Positions 1 to 6,381 of a stretch of 20,953 bases of DNA are shown in pieces; the stretch's first letter is position 1, and each line of letters starts with the position of its first letter. Origin of the DNA: Spirosomataceae bacterium (GTDB lineage Bacteria > Bacteroidota > Bacteroidia > Cytophagales > Spirosomataceae). The stretch spans positions 1 through 20,953 of the forward strand of contig JALOLW010000045.1 of NCBI GenBank assembly GCA_025455795.1. Direction: 5' to 3'. The position numbers were made by a program, and so were the translations under genes. Under the pieces are notes generated by a model. It was not told the origin of the DNA. It worked only from the letters and a program-made list of their open reading frames with translations, and made no database searches.

Positions 1-2
1 CG

Positions 3-1112
3 CACCAAGGCTCTTCGATTGGGGTTTCGATTGTAAAACAAGACAACGTGGAGGCGTTTGTGAGTGCCATGAATCAATGCTTTTTTGCGGTGCAAGTCAA
101 AGCCGAGCAATGGAATGGTTTTTCTGACGACGAAAAACGTGCTTTTGCCCAACGCATGGCCAATCTCGATGAAGGGGCAGGCTTGCCGCTCCAACTCCAA
201 CAAACGAGCGAAATACTCTACACGCCCACCCAACTTATCGAAAAACTAAACGATTACTGCTCACTACTTAATAACGACTGTACCCTGTTGTCACTCAATG
301 CCGAGGATCAGGTGCTGTTGGAAGAGTTTGTGGTGGGGCAGGAGTTTTCGTGCGGGGTAGTTCAAGACGACGACGGCACGGTCATTGCTTTGCCACCTAC
401 CGAAATCGCCAAACTCGACGAAGAGCAAACCTTTGACTTCAAAACCAAATACAAACTCAACGTCACCCGCAAGCGGATTCCCGTACAAACATCGCTCGAA
501 AACAACCAAAAGATTCAGTACAATATTGCGTTGGTGTTTGAAAAACTGGGTATGAACACCGTGGCCAGGATTGACGGCTTCCTCACACCCGACGGGCGCG
601 TACTGCTCCACGACCCCAACACGCTCCCAGGGATGTCGCCTACGTCGCTGATTTTCAAGCAAATGGCTGAAATAGGGCTGGACGTGACCCACGCCATCAC
701 GTATCTGATACGCCAATCGCTGCGCGAGCGTATCCGCACGGGCAAAGACACGCTTCACCTGCGGGCTTTGCTCCAAGATTTGGATGTGCGCTTGGCTTAC
801 AAAAACACCCAAACTCTTCCCGTAGAAACGCTTGATTTACAGGCCACTGACGAGTCATTGTCGGCCACGCGCAAACTATATGGCAAGCTCTCTGCCGAAG
901 GAAAAGTAAAGCCCATGGTGGTGCTTCATACCGAAACAGGGGAGCGGTATCAGTTGCCCGTTAATTACCTTTTCAAAGACAGTATCGAAGACTTGATGGC
1001 ACTTTTGGCGCAGCCTAAGCACCCGCTGTTGGTCGAAACCATCCACCGTACCCGCCACATCACGGCGCGTATCGCAGGAGGCTTTGAGACAGAGGCCGTG
1101 AAGCTAAATTGA
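3..1112 (+). CDS. D-alanine-D-alanine ligase-like ATP-grasp protein (5'-partial)
   Basis: Seen: the open frame runs in from the left edge, so the N-terminus is missing. The first visible residues HQGSSIGVSIVK match the ATP-binding glycine-rich loop of Ddl ligases. Further on are EEFVVGQEFS (the E-K/F-x-x-G-x-E-F element), ARIDGFL (metal-binding Asp) and HDPNTLPGMSPTS (the ExNTxPG motif, with Asp in place of the usual Glu). Known: Ddl joins two D-alanines with ATP in the cytoplasm for peptidoglycan synthesis. Odd: about 70-80 residues are inserted between the glycine loop and EEFVVG. About 110 residues also follow the normal C-terminal end (LIRQSLRER). Ordinary Ddl has neither. I infer a divergent, enlarged Ddl-family ligase of the Cytophagales type whose substrate may not be D-Ala-D-Ala. 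A GTG at 48 is only an internal codon, because homology continues upstream of it. Confidence 0.85.
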   Translation, partial: HQGSSIGVSIVKQDNVEAFVSAMNQCFFAVQVKAEQWNGFSDDEKRAFAQRMANLDEGAGLPLQLQQTSEILYTPTQLIEKLNDYCSLLNNDCTLLSLNAEDQVLLEEFVVGQEFSCGVVQDDDGTVIALPPTEIAKLDEEQTFDFKTKYKLNVTRKRIPVQTSLENNQKIQYNIALVFEKLGMNTVARIDGFLTPDGRVLLHDPNTLPGMSPTSLIFKQMAEIGLDVTHAITYLIRQSLRERIRTGKDTLHLRALLQDLDVRLAYKNTQTLPVETLDLQATDESLSATRKLYGKLSAEGKVKPMVVLHTETGERYQLPVNYLFKDSIEDLMALLAQPKHPLLVETIHRTRHITARIAGGFETEAVKLN

Positions 1113-1118
1113 TATTAT

Positions 1119-1126
1119 TATCTTTG
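1119..1126 (+). promoter_or_regulatory. Isolated TAnnTTTG -7 box
   Basis: TATCTTTG starts 6 nt after the ligase stop codon and matches the Bacteroidota -7 consensus. No TTG/TTTG lies at the expected distance upstream, so the match is incomplete. If active it would read toward the decayed surface-protein remnant at 1335-1526. It may be a relic or a chance match. Confidence 0.25.
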
Positions 1127-1334
1127 AAGTAAATTTTTAGAACCATCACCCGTACACTTGTTAGCTTTGATTGGGCTTTAAAACGACTTCTTAGATAGAA
1201 GGCTAATCTTTCTATTCTTGAAGGTTTTTTGAGCGTTTTACTCAAACGTAACATTTTCATTATCAATCTATTGAAAAGCGAATCCAATCTGGATGACGAT
1301 GAACAAAAAATAAATCGGGTGGATATGCTGGTAG

Positions 1335-1526
1335 AAAATGTTAATTCAACTGGTAACTTCAACAGTTATGTGGGTTATGAGGCGGGTAGATTTAACACCA
1401 CAGGCAGCTATAACGTAGCCATAGGTGATAGCGCAGGTATCTTCAATACTGCTCTATATCCATCAACTCAATGACGATATCTACCAACTCAACGACCGAA
1501 TCAAGGCATTAGAGAAAAAGAAGTAA
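1335..1526 (+). pseudogene. Decayed tail-fibre/head-repeat surface protein remnant
   Basis: Seen: the frame containing 1335-1451 encodes NSTGNFNSYVGYEAGRFNT and then TGSYNVAIGDSAGIFNT. These are two copies of the GxxNxxxGxxAGxxN repeat found in trimeric-adhesin-like and tail-fibre proteins of Bacteroidota. That frame runs off the family pattern and stops at 1472-1474. A different frame from 1452 to the TAA at 1524-1526 encodes LYIHQLNDDIYQLNDRIKAL followed by EKKK, a short C-terminal coiled coil of the sort that ends peptidase-S74-type fibre proteins. The two parts are out of frame and most of the expected middle is absent, so a deletion or frameshift has destroyed the gene. No convincing signal peptide or start codon precedes it. 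The repeat match is from memory of the family. Confidence 0.6.
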
Positions 1527-1545
1527 GTTAAATTCCACTGTTTCA

Positions 1546-1609
1546 CCCCAAGCGAGTGTTGCCCCATTTAAAATCGGGGCGAGCAAGGTAAATCTTGGTC
1601 ATTTTGGGG
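1546..1609. other. Three-way-junction-like inverted repeats
   Basis: Three sets of complementary arms are nested in 64 bases. The outer pair is CCCCAA (1546-1551) with TTGGGG (1604-1609). Inner hairpin A is GCCCC (1561-1565) with GGGGC (1576-1580). Inner hairpin B is CAAG (1584-1587) with CTTG (1594-1597). No U-run follows on either strand, so it is not a standard intrinsic terminator. The right outer arm overlaps the -33 element of the next promoter. Function unknown. Confidence 0.35.
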
Positions 1610-1633
1610 AATTAGGATTGTTGGGTATCTTTG
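1603..1633 (+). promoter_or_regulatory. Bacteroidota-type promoter (TTTG-N19-TAnnTTTG)
   Basis: TTTG at 1603-1606 and TATCTTTG at 1626-1633 are separated by 19 nt. This fits the -33/-7 layout recognised by the Bacteroidota primary sigma factor. Transcription should begin a few bases after 1633. That makes the TTG codon at 1631 unusable as a start and supports ATG 1694 for the downstream gene, with a leader of about 55 nt. Confidence 0.65.
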
Positions 1634-1693
1634 TATATTTACAAAAAATCGCTGACCGTCGGTAAAACGACAGTAGAAGCGCAAGGTTTCGAT

Positions 1694-2338
1694 ATGGAGA
1701 AAATAGAAAAAGCACTGAAAGACTGTAATCTAAAGTTTTTGGAAAAAACCTTTGGATTAGAAGAGGTAGATATGCTGTCGGCTTTGGACGACTGGAAGGC
1801 TATAGCAGTCAATATCTCCGATTTTGAGCGAGAATCTTTGTTACACCTTCGTCATTTACTTGACTTCAATGTTCATGATTGGAACGAGTATGAATTGGAT
1901 TCTCACTTCATCGGCCCTGTGTTTGCCTTGGTCAATTTTTCCTCCAAGAAATTTAATCATTACTCCCAAAGATTCATCAAAGGAGAAGTAGGCGACTACT
2001 TGCTTTTTGGCAAGCCCGACGGCATTGTGTCGGCGGGGAGACGAGAACCCGAAATCCCCTATTTTGCGTTCCAAGAATACAAACGAGAGTTAGACCCCGA
2101 TGGCGATCCTGCTGGTCAAGCGTTAGCTGCTATGTTGGTAGGACAATCTTTCAATACCGACTCGTTGTTGCCAGTGTATGGTTGCTATATCAACGGCAGT
2201 ATTTGGAAAATGATCGTGCTTTCAGGCAAAGAATACACCATTACCGATGGCTTCAATGCGCTGACAGACGATATTTTTGAAATCTTCAAAATGCTCAAAG
2301 CCCTCAAAGAAATCGTGAAAGTGCTAACAAATGCGTGA
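1694..2338 (+). CDS. Orphan PD-(D/E)XK nuclease-superfamily protein
   Basis: A 214-residue protein starting at ATG 1694. The longer frame from a TTG at 1631 overlaps the promoter -7 box and is rejected. Seen: a helical N-terminus, then GKPDG (Asp109) followed by FAFQEYK (Glu128-x-Lys130) and a Gln at GQALAAM (Q142). An acidic helix WNEYELDSHF lies upstream (E65/E67). This order (Glu, PDG, ExK, Q) is the core of the PD-(D/E)XK nuclease fold. Known: members include restriction enzymes and repair or mobile-element nucleases. No methylase, helicase or toxin partner is adjacent, and it is transcribed alone from its own promoter. No signal peptide is visible, so it is probably cytoplasmic. It is convergent with the band-7 gene, 22 nt away. 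Fold assignment is moderately sure; target and role are unknown. Confidence 0.7.
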   Translation: MEKIEKALKDCNLKFLEKTFGLEEVDMLSALDDWKAIAVNISDFERESLLHLRHLLDFNVHDWNEYELDSHFIGPVFALVNFSSKKFNHYSQRFIKGEVGDYLLFGKPDGIVSAGRREPEIPYFAFQEYKRELDPDGDPAGQALAAMLVGQSFNTDSLLPVYGCYINGSIWKMIVLSGKEYTITDGFNALTDDIFEIFKMLKALKEIVKVLTNA

Positions 2339-2360
2339 AGCCGCTCAAGGCGAACATATT

Positions 2361-3266
2361 TTACTTATCACCCAAAATCACGGGTGTGTTGCCTTTGCCT
2401 CCCATGATGACGATTTTGGAGTTGGGCGAACTGGCAAGCTCTTTTTGGGCTTTGATTTGCTCGTATTGAAGCTGGCGATCGGTGAGGCTTTCGGAGATAA
2501 TGCGCTGATAGTCAGCGATACCTTGCGCTTCAACGCGCTTGCGCTCGGCTTCTTGTTTTTCTTTGCTCAACACAAACTGCATCTTCTGTGATTCTTGTTC
2601 GGCGTTGATTTTGGATTCAATCGTCTTTTTGACCGATTCAGGCAAGTTGATGTTACGAATCAAAATACTTTCCAACAGAAGGCCGCGCCCTTTGAAATCA
2701 CGCTCAATCTGTTCAAAAATCTTGTCTTGAAACTGCTGGCGACGGTTGGAATACAGAGCCACAGCTTCATAATTCACGGCGTTGTCGCGGATGCGAGTGC
2801 GCGTGACGGGCCGCACGATTTTGTCTTGGTAATTAGGGCCTATCTCGCGCAAAATCTTGGGCGCTTCGGTGGGAATGACGCGGTACAGTACGGTCAAATC
2901 TACAATCACTTCGAGGCCGTCGGCAGTGAGAACCCGAATCGCGTCGTCTCCTTTTTGCTCGCCTTCGTCGTGTACCGCCGACATGGTGTAGTTTTGGGTT
3001 TTGGTGTCCACGTTGGTGACATTTACCAACGGATTGACGACATTGAGACCGCTCGTCAGTACGCCGTCGCTTACTTTACCAAAAAGCGACTGAACGCCCA
3101 CGTTACCCGCACCAATCTGGACAATACAAGAAGTAAGAAAGCCCAATATCATGACGATAACCCCCGTGATTTTGAATGGGCGAGCAAACTTGGAAAAAGT
3201 GAGGGCGGGGGTATTGATAGCAAATCCGACTATCAAAATGATGATACCGATAAAAATGAGAAACAT
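2361..3266 (-). CDS. SPFH/band-7 (prohibitin-family) membrane protein
   Basis: A 301-residue protein. Seen: two hydrophobic segments at about residues 1-20 and 33-50 give an N-terminal anchor. An SPFH core follows at about 52-225 (IGAGNVGVQSLFGKVSDGVL; DGLEVIVDLTVLYRV; VRPVTRTRIRDNAVNY; LLLESILIRNINLPE). A charged coiled coil covers about 220-275 (KINAEQESQKMQFVLSKEKQEAERKRVEAQGIA). The C-terminal tail reads SKIVIMGGKGNTPVILGDK. Known: prohibitin-type proteins form large rings at the inner membrane, organise microdomains and often modulate membrane proteases such as FtsH. No protease gene is adjacent here. The start is ATG 3266, 27 nt after the end of a TACGTTTG box, so it can be transcribed independently of the hydrolase gene 116 nt upstream on the same strand. 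Confidence 0.92.
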   Translation of the reverse strand: MFLIFIGIIILIVGFAINTPALTFSKFARPFKITGVIVMILGFLTSCIVQIGAGNVGVQSLFGKVSDGVLTSGLNVVNPLVNVTNVDTKTQNYTMSAVHDEGEQKGDDAIRVLTADGLEVIVDLTVLYRVIPTEAPKILREIGPNYQDKIVRPVTRTRIRDNAVNYEAVALYSNRRQQFQDKIFEQIERDFKGRGLLLESILIRNINLPESVKKTIESKINAEQESQKMQFVLSKEKQEAERKRVEAQGIADYQRIISESLTDRQLQYEQIKAQKELASSPNSKIVIMGGKGNTPVILGDK

Positions 3267-3292
3267 AGCCGTAGTGGTTTAAAATTGTGCCA

Positions 3293-3300
3293 CAAACGTA
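3293..3300 (-). promoter_or_regulatory. TAnnTTTG -7 box for the band-7 gene
   Basis: The - strand reads TACGTTTG, a full match to the Bacteroidota -7 box. It predicts initiation about 20 nt before the ATG at 3266. No clear TTG is seen at the -33 position. Confidence 0.4.
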
Positions 3301-3382
3301 CGAGTTTCTTGGATTGGGTGTACAGGTTTGGGAGGAATGGTTGCGGGGCGGTTGGACTAAACCACAAAAATCGGAAGAACGG

Positions 3383-4738
3383 CTATTGCTTTTTCATCCA
3401 TTCTACGGTTGTTTCTACAATTTCAGAATTGAAAAAAGGATAACGCGCTTTGAGAGATTCTTCAAACGACGAAACTTTAAGGAGCGAGTGGTCGGTATTT
3501 TTGAGGAGTTTGTACGTGCCTTTTTGTGGCTTGTTCTCATTGACAATTTGGGCGATTGTCTGAGCAGCTTCGGGCGTGACTGTTTTGAGGTCATACTCGC
3601 CGTGCATTGCTAAGGTAGGGACTCCTACTTGCCCCCATACTTGTGGGAGGTTTTGGCGGTTGAGGTCAGGAAAAAAACTGGCTGTTCGCCCCATCATTGT
3701 CCCGTTGTGGTATTGGAGAGGATTTTCGTTGGAAGTCAAGATGGCCTCAAAGTCAGGGTTTTCCATGAGAGTTGAACTCGTTTTGCCGCCCACGAGCCAT
3801 TCGTACAACAGCGGCGTGAGCATACGAGTGTTGACCTCAATAGACTGATAAGATTCTTTAAAAACGAGCGGATGCACCCGGTGAACGTCTATCATGTATT
3901 CAAACCACGGTTTCACCACTGCACCAAAGACCATCACACCGCGAGGTTTCTGTTTGGTTTTGGTAGTGAGTATCGAAGCCATGCTCGCTCCCGTCCCCTG
4001 ACCAAACAAAAATACGCTGGATGAATCTACGTATTGCAGTTGTCGGATGGCTTGATAGGCGTTTTCAAACATCAGCATATCATCCTGAAACGTAAGGCGA
4101 GAGGCAGCTTTGCCAGGCACACTCTCCCCAATGCCACTACGCTCCACCCGCATCACCACAAAGCCCGCTCTGGCCCATCCATCCACGAGTTGTTTGATAG
4201 GGTGAAGGGTATCTTTGGAAAAGTCAATACTCGTACAAGGTGCATCCTGCATAAATAAAATAGCAGGAAAACGACCATTGCTAGCGGGTTTGTTGATGAT
4301 GGTACGGAGATATTGGCGGTAAAACGGAAGTTCACTGTAAATAACCTCACTTTGTAAAGAGGTCTCTTTGGGAGCGGGCATCACAAACCCAACTACGCGG
4401 CTTTTGCGTCGGCCTCTGAGCAATGTCACCGAGATAGGTTCGTTGGCTTTTAGATTTTGGTCAAGTTGTTGAAAATCAAATAAATAAAGAGAGTCGGTGT
4501 CGTTGATAGCAACAAGTACATCATCGGCTTGAATCCCCAAAGCTGCCGCAGTAGATTGGGGCTTTACGTTTTTGACCCAAATCCCCTTGGTTTCGATGGC
4601 TCTCAATGCTTTCAAAAGGGAGTCGGGGGCTTGTACCGCTTCTATTCCGAGCGAACCGCGACGTGGCAACTGCTGCGCCAAAGTGGCTATGCTACCACAA
4701 ATTAACCCCAAAAACGTAATATAAAATCGTAGAGACAT
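3383..4738 (-). CDS. Secreted PDZ plus alpha/beta-hydrolase protein with altered nucleophile elbow
   Basis: A 451-residue protein. Seen: signal peptide at about residues 1-21 (IATLAQQ). A PDZ-like domain follows at about 28-118 (GIWVKNVKPQSTAAALGIQA, DDVLVAIND, PISVTLLRGR). An alpha/beta-hydrolase domain fills about 140-451. The elbow that normally reads GxSxG is FGQGTGAS here, so position 248 is Gly (codon GGG, + strand 3995-3997) instead of the Ser nucleophile. The candidate acid (HGEYD, Asp383) and His (NTDHS, His417) are kept. Known: S9/S33-like hydrolases need the Ser. I infer either a non-catalytic binding role or use of another residue, such as Ser252. The start is ATG, 12 nt after the small lipoprotein gene, in the same operon. 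The domain calls are firm; the substrate is unknown. Confidence 0.88.
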   Translation of the reverse strand: MSLRFYITFLGLICGSIATLAQQLPRRGSLGIEAVQAPDSLLKALRAIETKGIWVKNVKPQSTAAALGIQADDVLVAINDTDSLYLFDFQQLDQNLKANEPISVTLLRGRRKSRVVGFVMPAPKETSLQSEVIYSELPFYRQYLRTIINKPASNGRFPAILFMQDAPCTSIDFSKDTLHPIKQLVDGWARAGFVVMRVERSGIGESVPGKAASRLTFQDDMLMFENAYQAIRQLQYVDSSSVFLFGQGTGASMASILTTKTKQKPRGVMVFGAVVKPWFEYMIDVHRVHPLVFKESYQSIEVNTRMLTPLLYEWLVGGKTSSTLMENPDFEAILTSNENPLQYHNGTMMGRTASFFPDLNRQNLPQVWGQVGVPTLAMHGEYDLKTVTPEAAQTIAQIVNENKPQKGTYKLLKNTDHSLLKVSSFEESLKARYPFFNSEIVETTVEWMKKQ

Positions 4739-4750
4739 AGTGTTTTGGTT

Positions 4751-5356
4751 TTATAAATCGCCCACACGGTAGGAGATTTCGGAAAGTAACCCTACGGAAT
4801 TAAACCTCAAAATCACCTTGCGGGCGGTGGATTTTTGGGTAATATCGTTACAATGTGGTCCTTTTTCCAAAAAATAGACGTAAAATTTTTGGTCGCGCGA
4901 GCCTAACTGATGTATATCGGGGCGCCCCAACAACTGCCCTGCTTTGTCAATGTGAAGGCTTAGTAGTTGATTTTCAACGCTTTTAAAATCAGTTTCGAGT
5001 GTTTTTCTTATCTCCTTGCATCCACCACGGTCGCTACGCCATTTGACCAAATCCAATTGGCCCAACGAGTCAGGGGGCGCGCTGCAAGCGGAGAAGAAAA
5101 AAGGAACAAAGAAGAGCGGAATACGGAGGAACGGAACACGGAACAAGAAGAACGAAATACGGAATAAGGAGAATGGAATACGGAGCAAGGAGAACGGAAC
5201 AAGGAACAAGGGAGAACGGAGAAAGAATTGGATTCCTTCTGCGTCGGAATGACAAAGTGCGTCAGCACGATTCGCCGCGCGATGACAAAGTGAATAACGA
5301 ATAACGGATAACGGACAACGAATAACGGATAACAAGTAATCAATAACTGTGTTCAT
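4751..5356 (-). CDS. Small BamE/SmpA-like lipoprotein with repeat-derived leader
   Basis: The frame from ATG 5356 encodes 201 residues and overlaps the stop of the M28 gene as ATGA, suggesting coupled translation. Residues 1-70 are low-complexity translation of repeat DNA and probably not a conserved domain. A shorter alternative starts at TTG 5146 (131 residues): F-R-V-P-F-L-R-I then a hydrophobic stretch ending FFFSAC, a plausible 20-residue lipoprotein signal with the lipid-modified Cys encoded at 5084-5086. The mature part (CSAPPDSLGQLDLVKW onward) has HIDKAGQLLGRPDIHQL, FYVYFLEKGPHC and VILRFNSVGLLSEISYRVG. This resembles the BamE/SmpA fold (helix, 'LLGxPD', then strands), but the match is weak. 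Role unknown; probably periplasmic face of a membrane. The gene is real in my view because its C-terminal half is non-repetitive and well formed. The exact start is uncertain. Confidence 0.6.
   Translation of the reverse strand: MNTVIDYLLSVIRCPLSVIRYSLCHRAANRADALCHSDAEGIQFFLRSPLFLVPFSLLRIPFSLFRISFFLFRVPFLRIPLFFVPFFFSACSAPPDSLGQLDLVKWRSDRGGCKEIRKTLETDFKSVENQLLSLHIDKAGQLLGRPDIHQLGSRDQKFYVYFLEKGPHCNDITQKSTARKVILRFNSVGLLSEISYRVGDL
5102..5223. repeat. Degenerate 7-bp tandem array, consensus (C/A)GGAAnA
   Basis: About 17 consecutive units on the + strand, mostly 7 bp with a few of 8 bp. Examples are CGGAACA at 5132 and 5139, CGGAATA at 5160, TGGAATA at 5174, CGGAGCA at 5181 and AGGAACA at 5202. 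On the - strand the same units encode the hydrophobic leader of the small lipoprotein. The layout resembles short tandemly repeated repetitive sequences known from other bacteria. Confidence 0.85.
5229..5253. repeat. REP-like palindrome with CATTCC/GGAAT arms
   Basis: ATTCC at 5232-5236 and GGAAT at 5246-5250 face each other across a 9-nt centre (+ strand GGATTCC...CGGAATGAC). On the - strand it reads GTCATTCCGACGCAG. It resembles dispersed palindromes of the dRS3/REP type seen across many genomes. ATGACAAAGTG follows it and recurs at 5282-5292. The element sits between the two heptamer arrays. Confidence 0.5.
5293..5348. repeat. Second 7-bp tandem array, consensus (A/G)ATAACG
   Basis: Eight exact 7-bp units in 56 bp: AATAACG, AATAACG, GATAACG, GACAACG, AATAACG, GATAACA, AGTAATC, AATAACT. 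It ends 4 bp before the stop codon of the M28 gene. It has a different consensus from the array at 5102-5223, separated by the REP-like palindrome. Confidence 0.85.
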
Positions 5357-6354
5357 ATTTCTTGATAAATCATTTGGGTGAGGACTTGACCGACGGCTTT
5401 GAGGGTATTGCGGTCTATGTTGCGCATATCGTCTTCGTGGGTGTGCCAATCCTCAAAAAACGTTTTGGTGGGGTTGTTGAGTTGGAGGTGAATGATGTCC
5501 ACCATCGGAATTTTAGCATCTTTATTAACGGGCAGGTGGTCGTCGGTAATGGCGGCGCCGTCTTGCTGTATAAAATACTGACTATAACCCAGTTGTGAGG
5601 CCAGATTCCAGATGTTTCGGGTGATTTCGCCCGCGTATTGGTTGGAAAAAGCCTCTTTGGGGAAAGTCGCGCCTTTGGCCCCGACCATATCGAGCAGTAC
5701 ACCGTAGTAGGCCGAATAGTTGGGTACGTGTTTGTTTTTGGCCCAATACTGCGAGCCCAGACAGAAGCCCGTGTACTCGTCTTTGGCGACGGTGGAGTTG
5801 CCCCCGTCTTCTACATCAAAAAAAATCAAGTCAATGCCCACGTTGGGTTTTTGGGCGGCTTGTTGGATAGTACGGGCGAGTTCGAGCAGTACCCCTACGC
5901 CGCTCGCGCCGTCGTTGGCACCCGCTATCGCACCTGTTTTGTTGGTCGGGTCTTCGTCGGCTACGGGGCGGCTGTCCCAGTGCGAGGCCAAAAGAATACG
6001 TTTGGTGGCTTGTGGGTTGATGCTGCCGACGATGTTGCGGGCGTTGAGCTTGCTACCATCGTAGTGTGTAGCCGTAAATTTTTGTTCTATGACGCTGCAA
6101 CCGAGGCGTTTGAGTTCGGTCACGAGATAGTCACCGCACTTCACGTGGGCGGAAGAGTTGGGGACGCGCGGCCCGAATTTTACTTGTTTTTCGACGAAAA
6201 TATAGGCCGAATCACCGCTAAACGCAGGAGCTTTGACAAGGGCGGGGGCGTTGGTGTCGGTGGTTTGTTCTGACGAAGAGGTGGAAGTTTTACACTGCCA
6301 AAAAAACAGACCCAGGAATGTTAGAAACAAGTAAACTATACGTATCGAATTCAT
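5353..6354 (-). CDS. M28-family zinc lipoprotein, glutaminyl-peptide cyclotransferase-like
   Basis: A 333-residue protein. Seen: N-terminal hydrophobic segment ending FFWQC (Cys21), a relaxed lipobox followed by a Ser/Thr-rich linker, so probably a lipoprotein. M28 metal ligands are in order: His125 (ASHWDSRP), Asp148 (GANDGASG), Glu182 (FFDVEDGG), Asp222 (LLDMVG) and His304 (DWHTHEDD). ITDDHLPV (Asp272) matches the DDHxPF motif of glutaminyl cyclases, which turn N-terminal Gln of secreted proteins into pyroglutamate. Known: plain M28 aminopeptidases share the fold. The DDH and WHT motifs favour the cyclase branch, which is common in Bacteroidota. It lies 27 nt downstream of the acyltransferase gene, with no promoter seen between, and its stop overlaps the next start. 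All key residues are present, so it should be active. Confidence 0.92.
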   Translation of the reverse strand: MNSIRIVYLFLTFLGLFFWQCKTSTSSSEQTTDTNAPALVKAPAFSGDSAYIFVEKQVKFGPRVPNSSAHVKCGDYLVTELKRLGCSVIEQKFTATHYDGSKLNARNIVGSINPQATKRILLASHWDSRPVADEDPTNKTGAIAGANDGASGVGVLLELARTIQQAAQKPNVGIDLIFFDVEDGGNSTVAKDEYTGFCLGSQYWAKNKHVPNYSAYYGVLLDMVGAKGATFPKEAFSNQYAGEITRNIWNLASQLGYSQYFIQQDGAAITDDHLPVNKDAKIPMVDIIHLQLNNPTKTFFEDWHTHEDDMRNIDRNTLKAVGQVLTQMIYQEI

Positions 6355-6381
6355 ACAAGAGATTGGGCAAAAATGTCGTGA

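Noticed and set aside
1631..1693. Upstream TTG start extending the nuclease by 21 residues
   Set aside because: The TTG lies inside the promoter -7 box, so it would not be in the transcript; homology-like sequence begins at MEKIEKALKD.
2595..3443. A 282-residue + strand frame opposite the band-7 gene
   Set aside because: It is antisense to a clear prohibitin-family gene, with no recognisable domain; a codon-bias shadow.
5008..5343. Overlapping small frames on both strands across the heptamer arrays
   Set aside because: A 7-bp repeat without stop codons stays open in many frames; only the frame running into the lipobox has a non-repetitive continuation.
5102..5348. CRISPR array
   Set aside because: Units are 7 bp, contiguous and without unique spacers, and no cas genes are present.
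5638..6273. A 211-residue + strand frame opposite the M28 gene
   Set aside because: Gly/Val-rich translation of the complementary strand of a gene with all M28 metal ligands.
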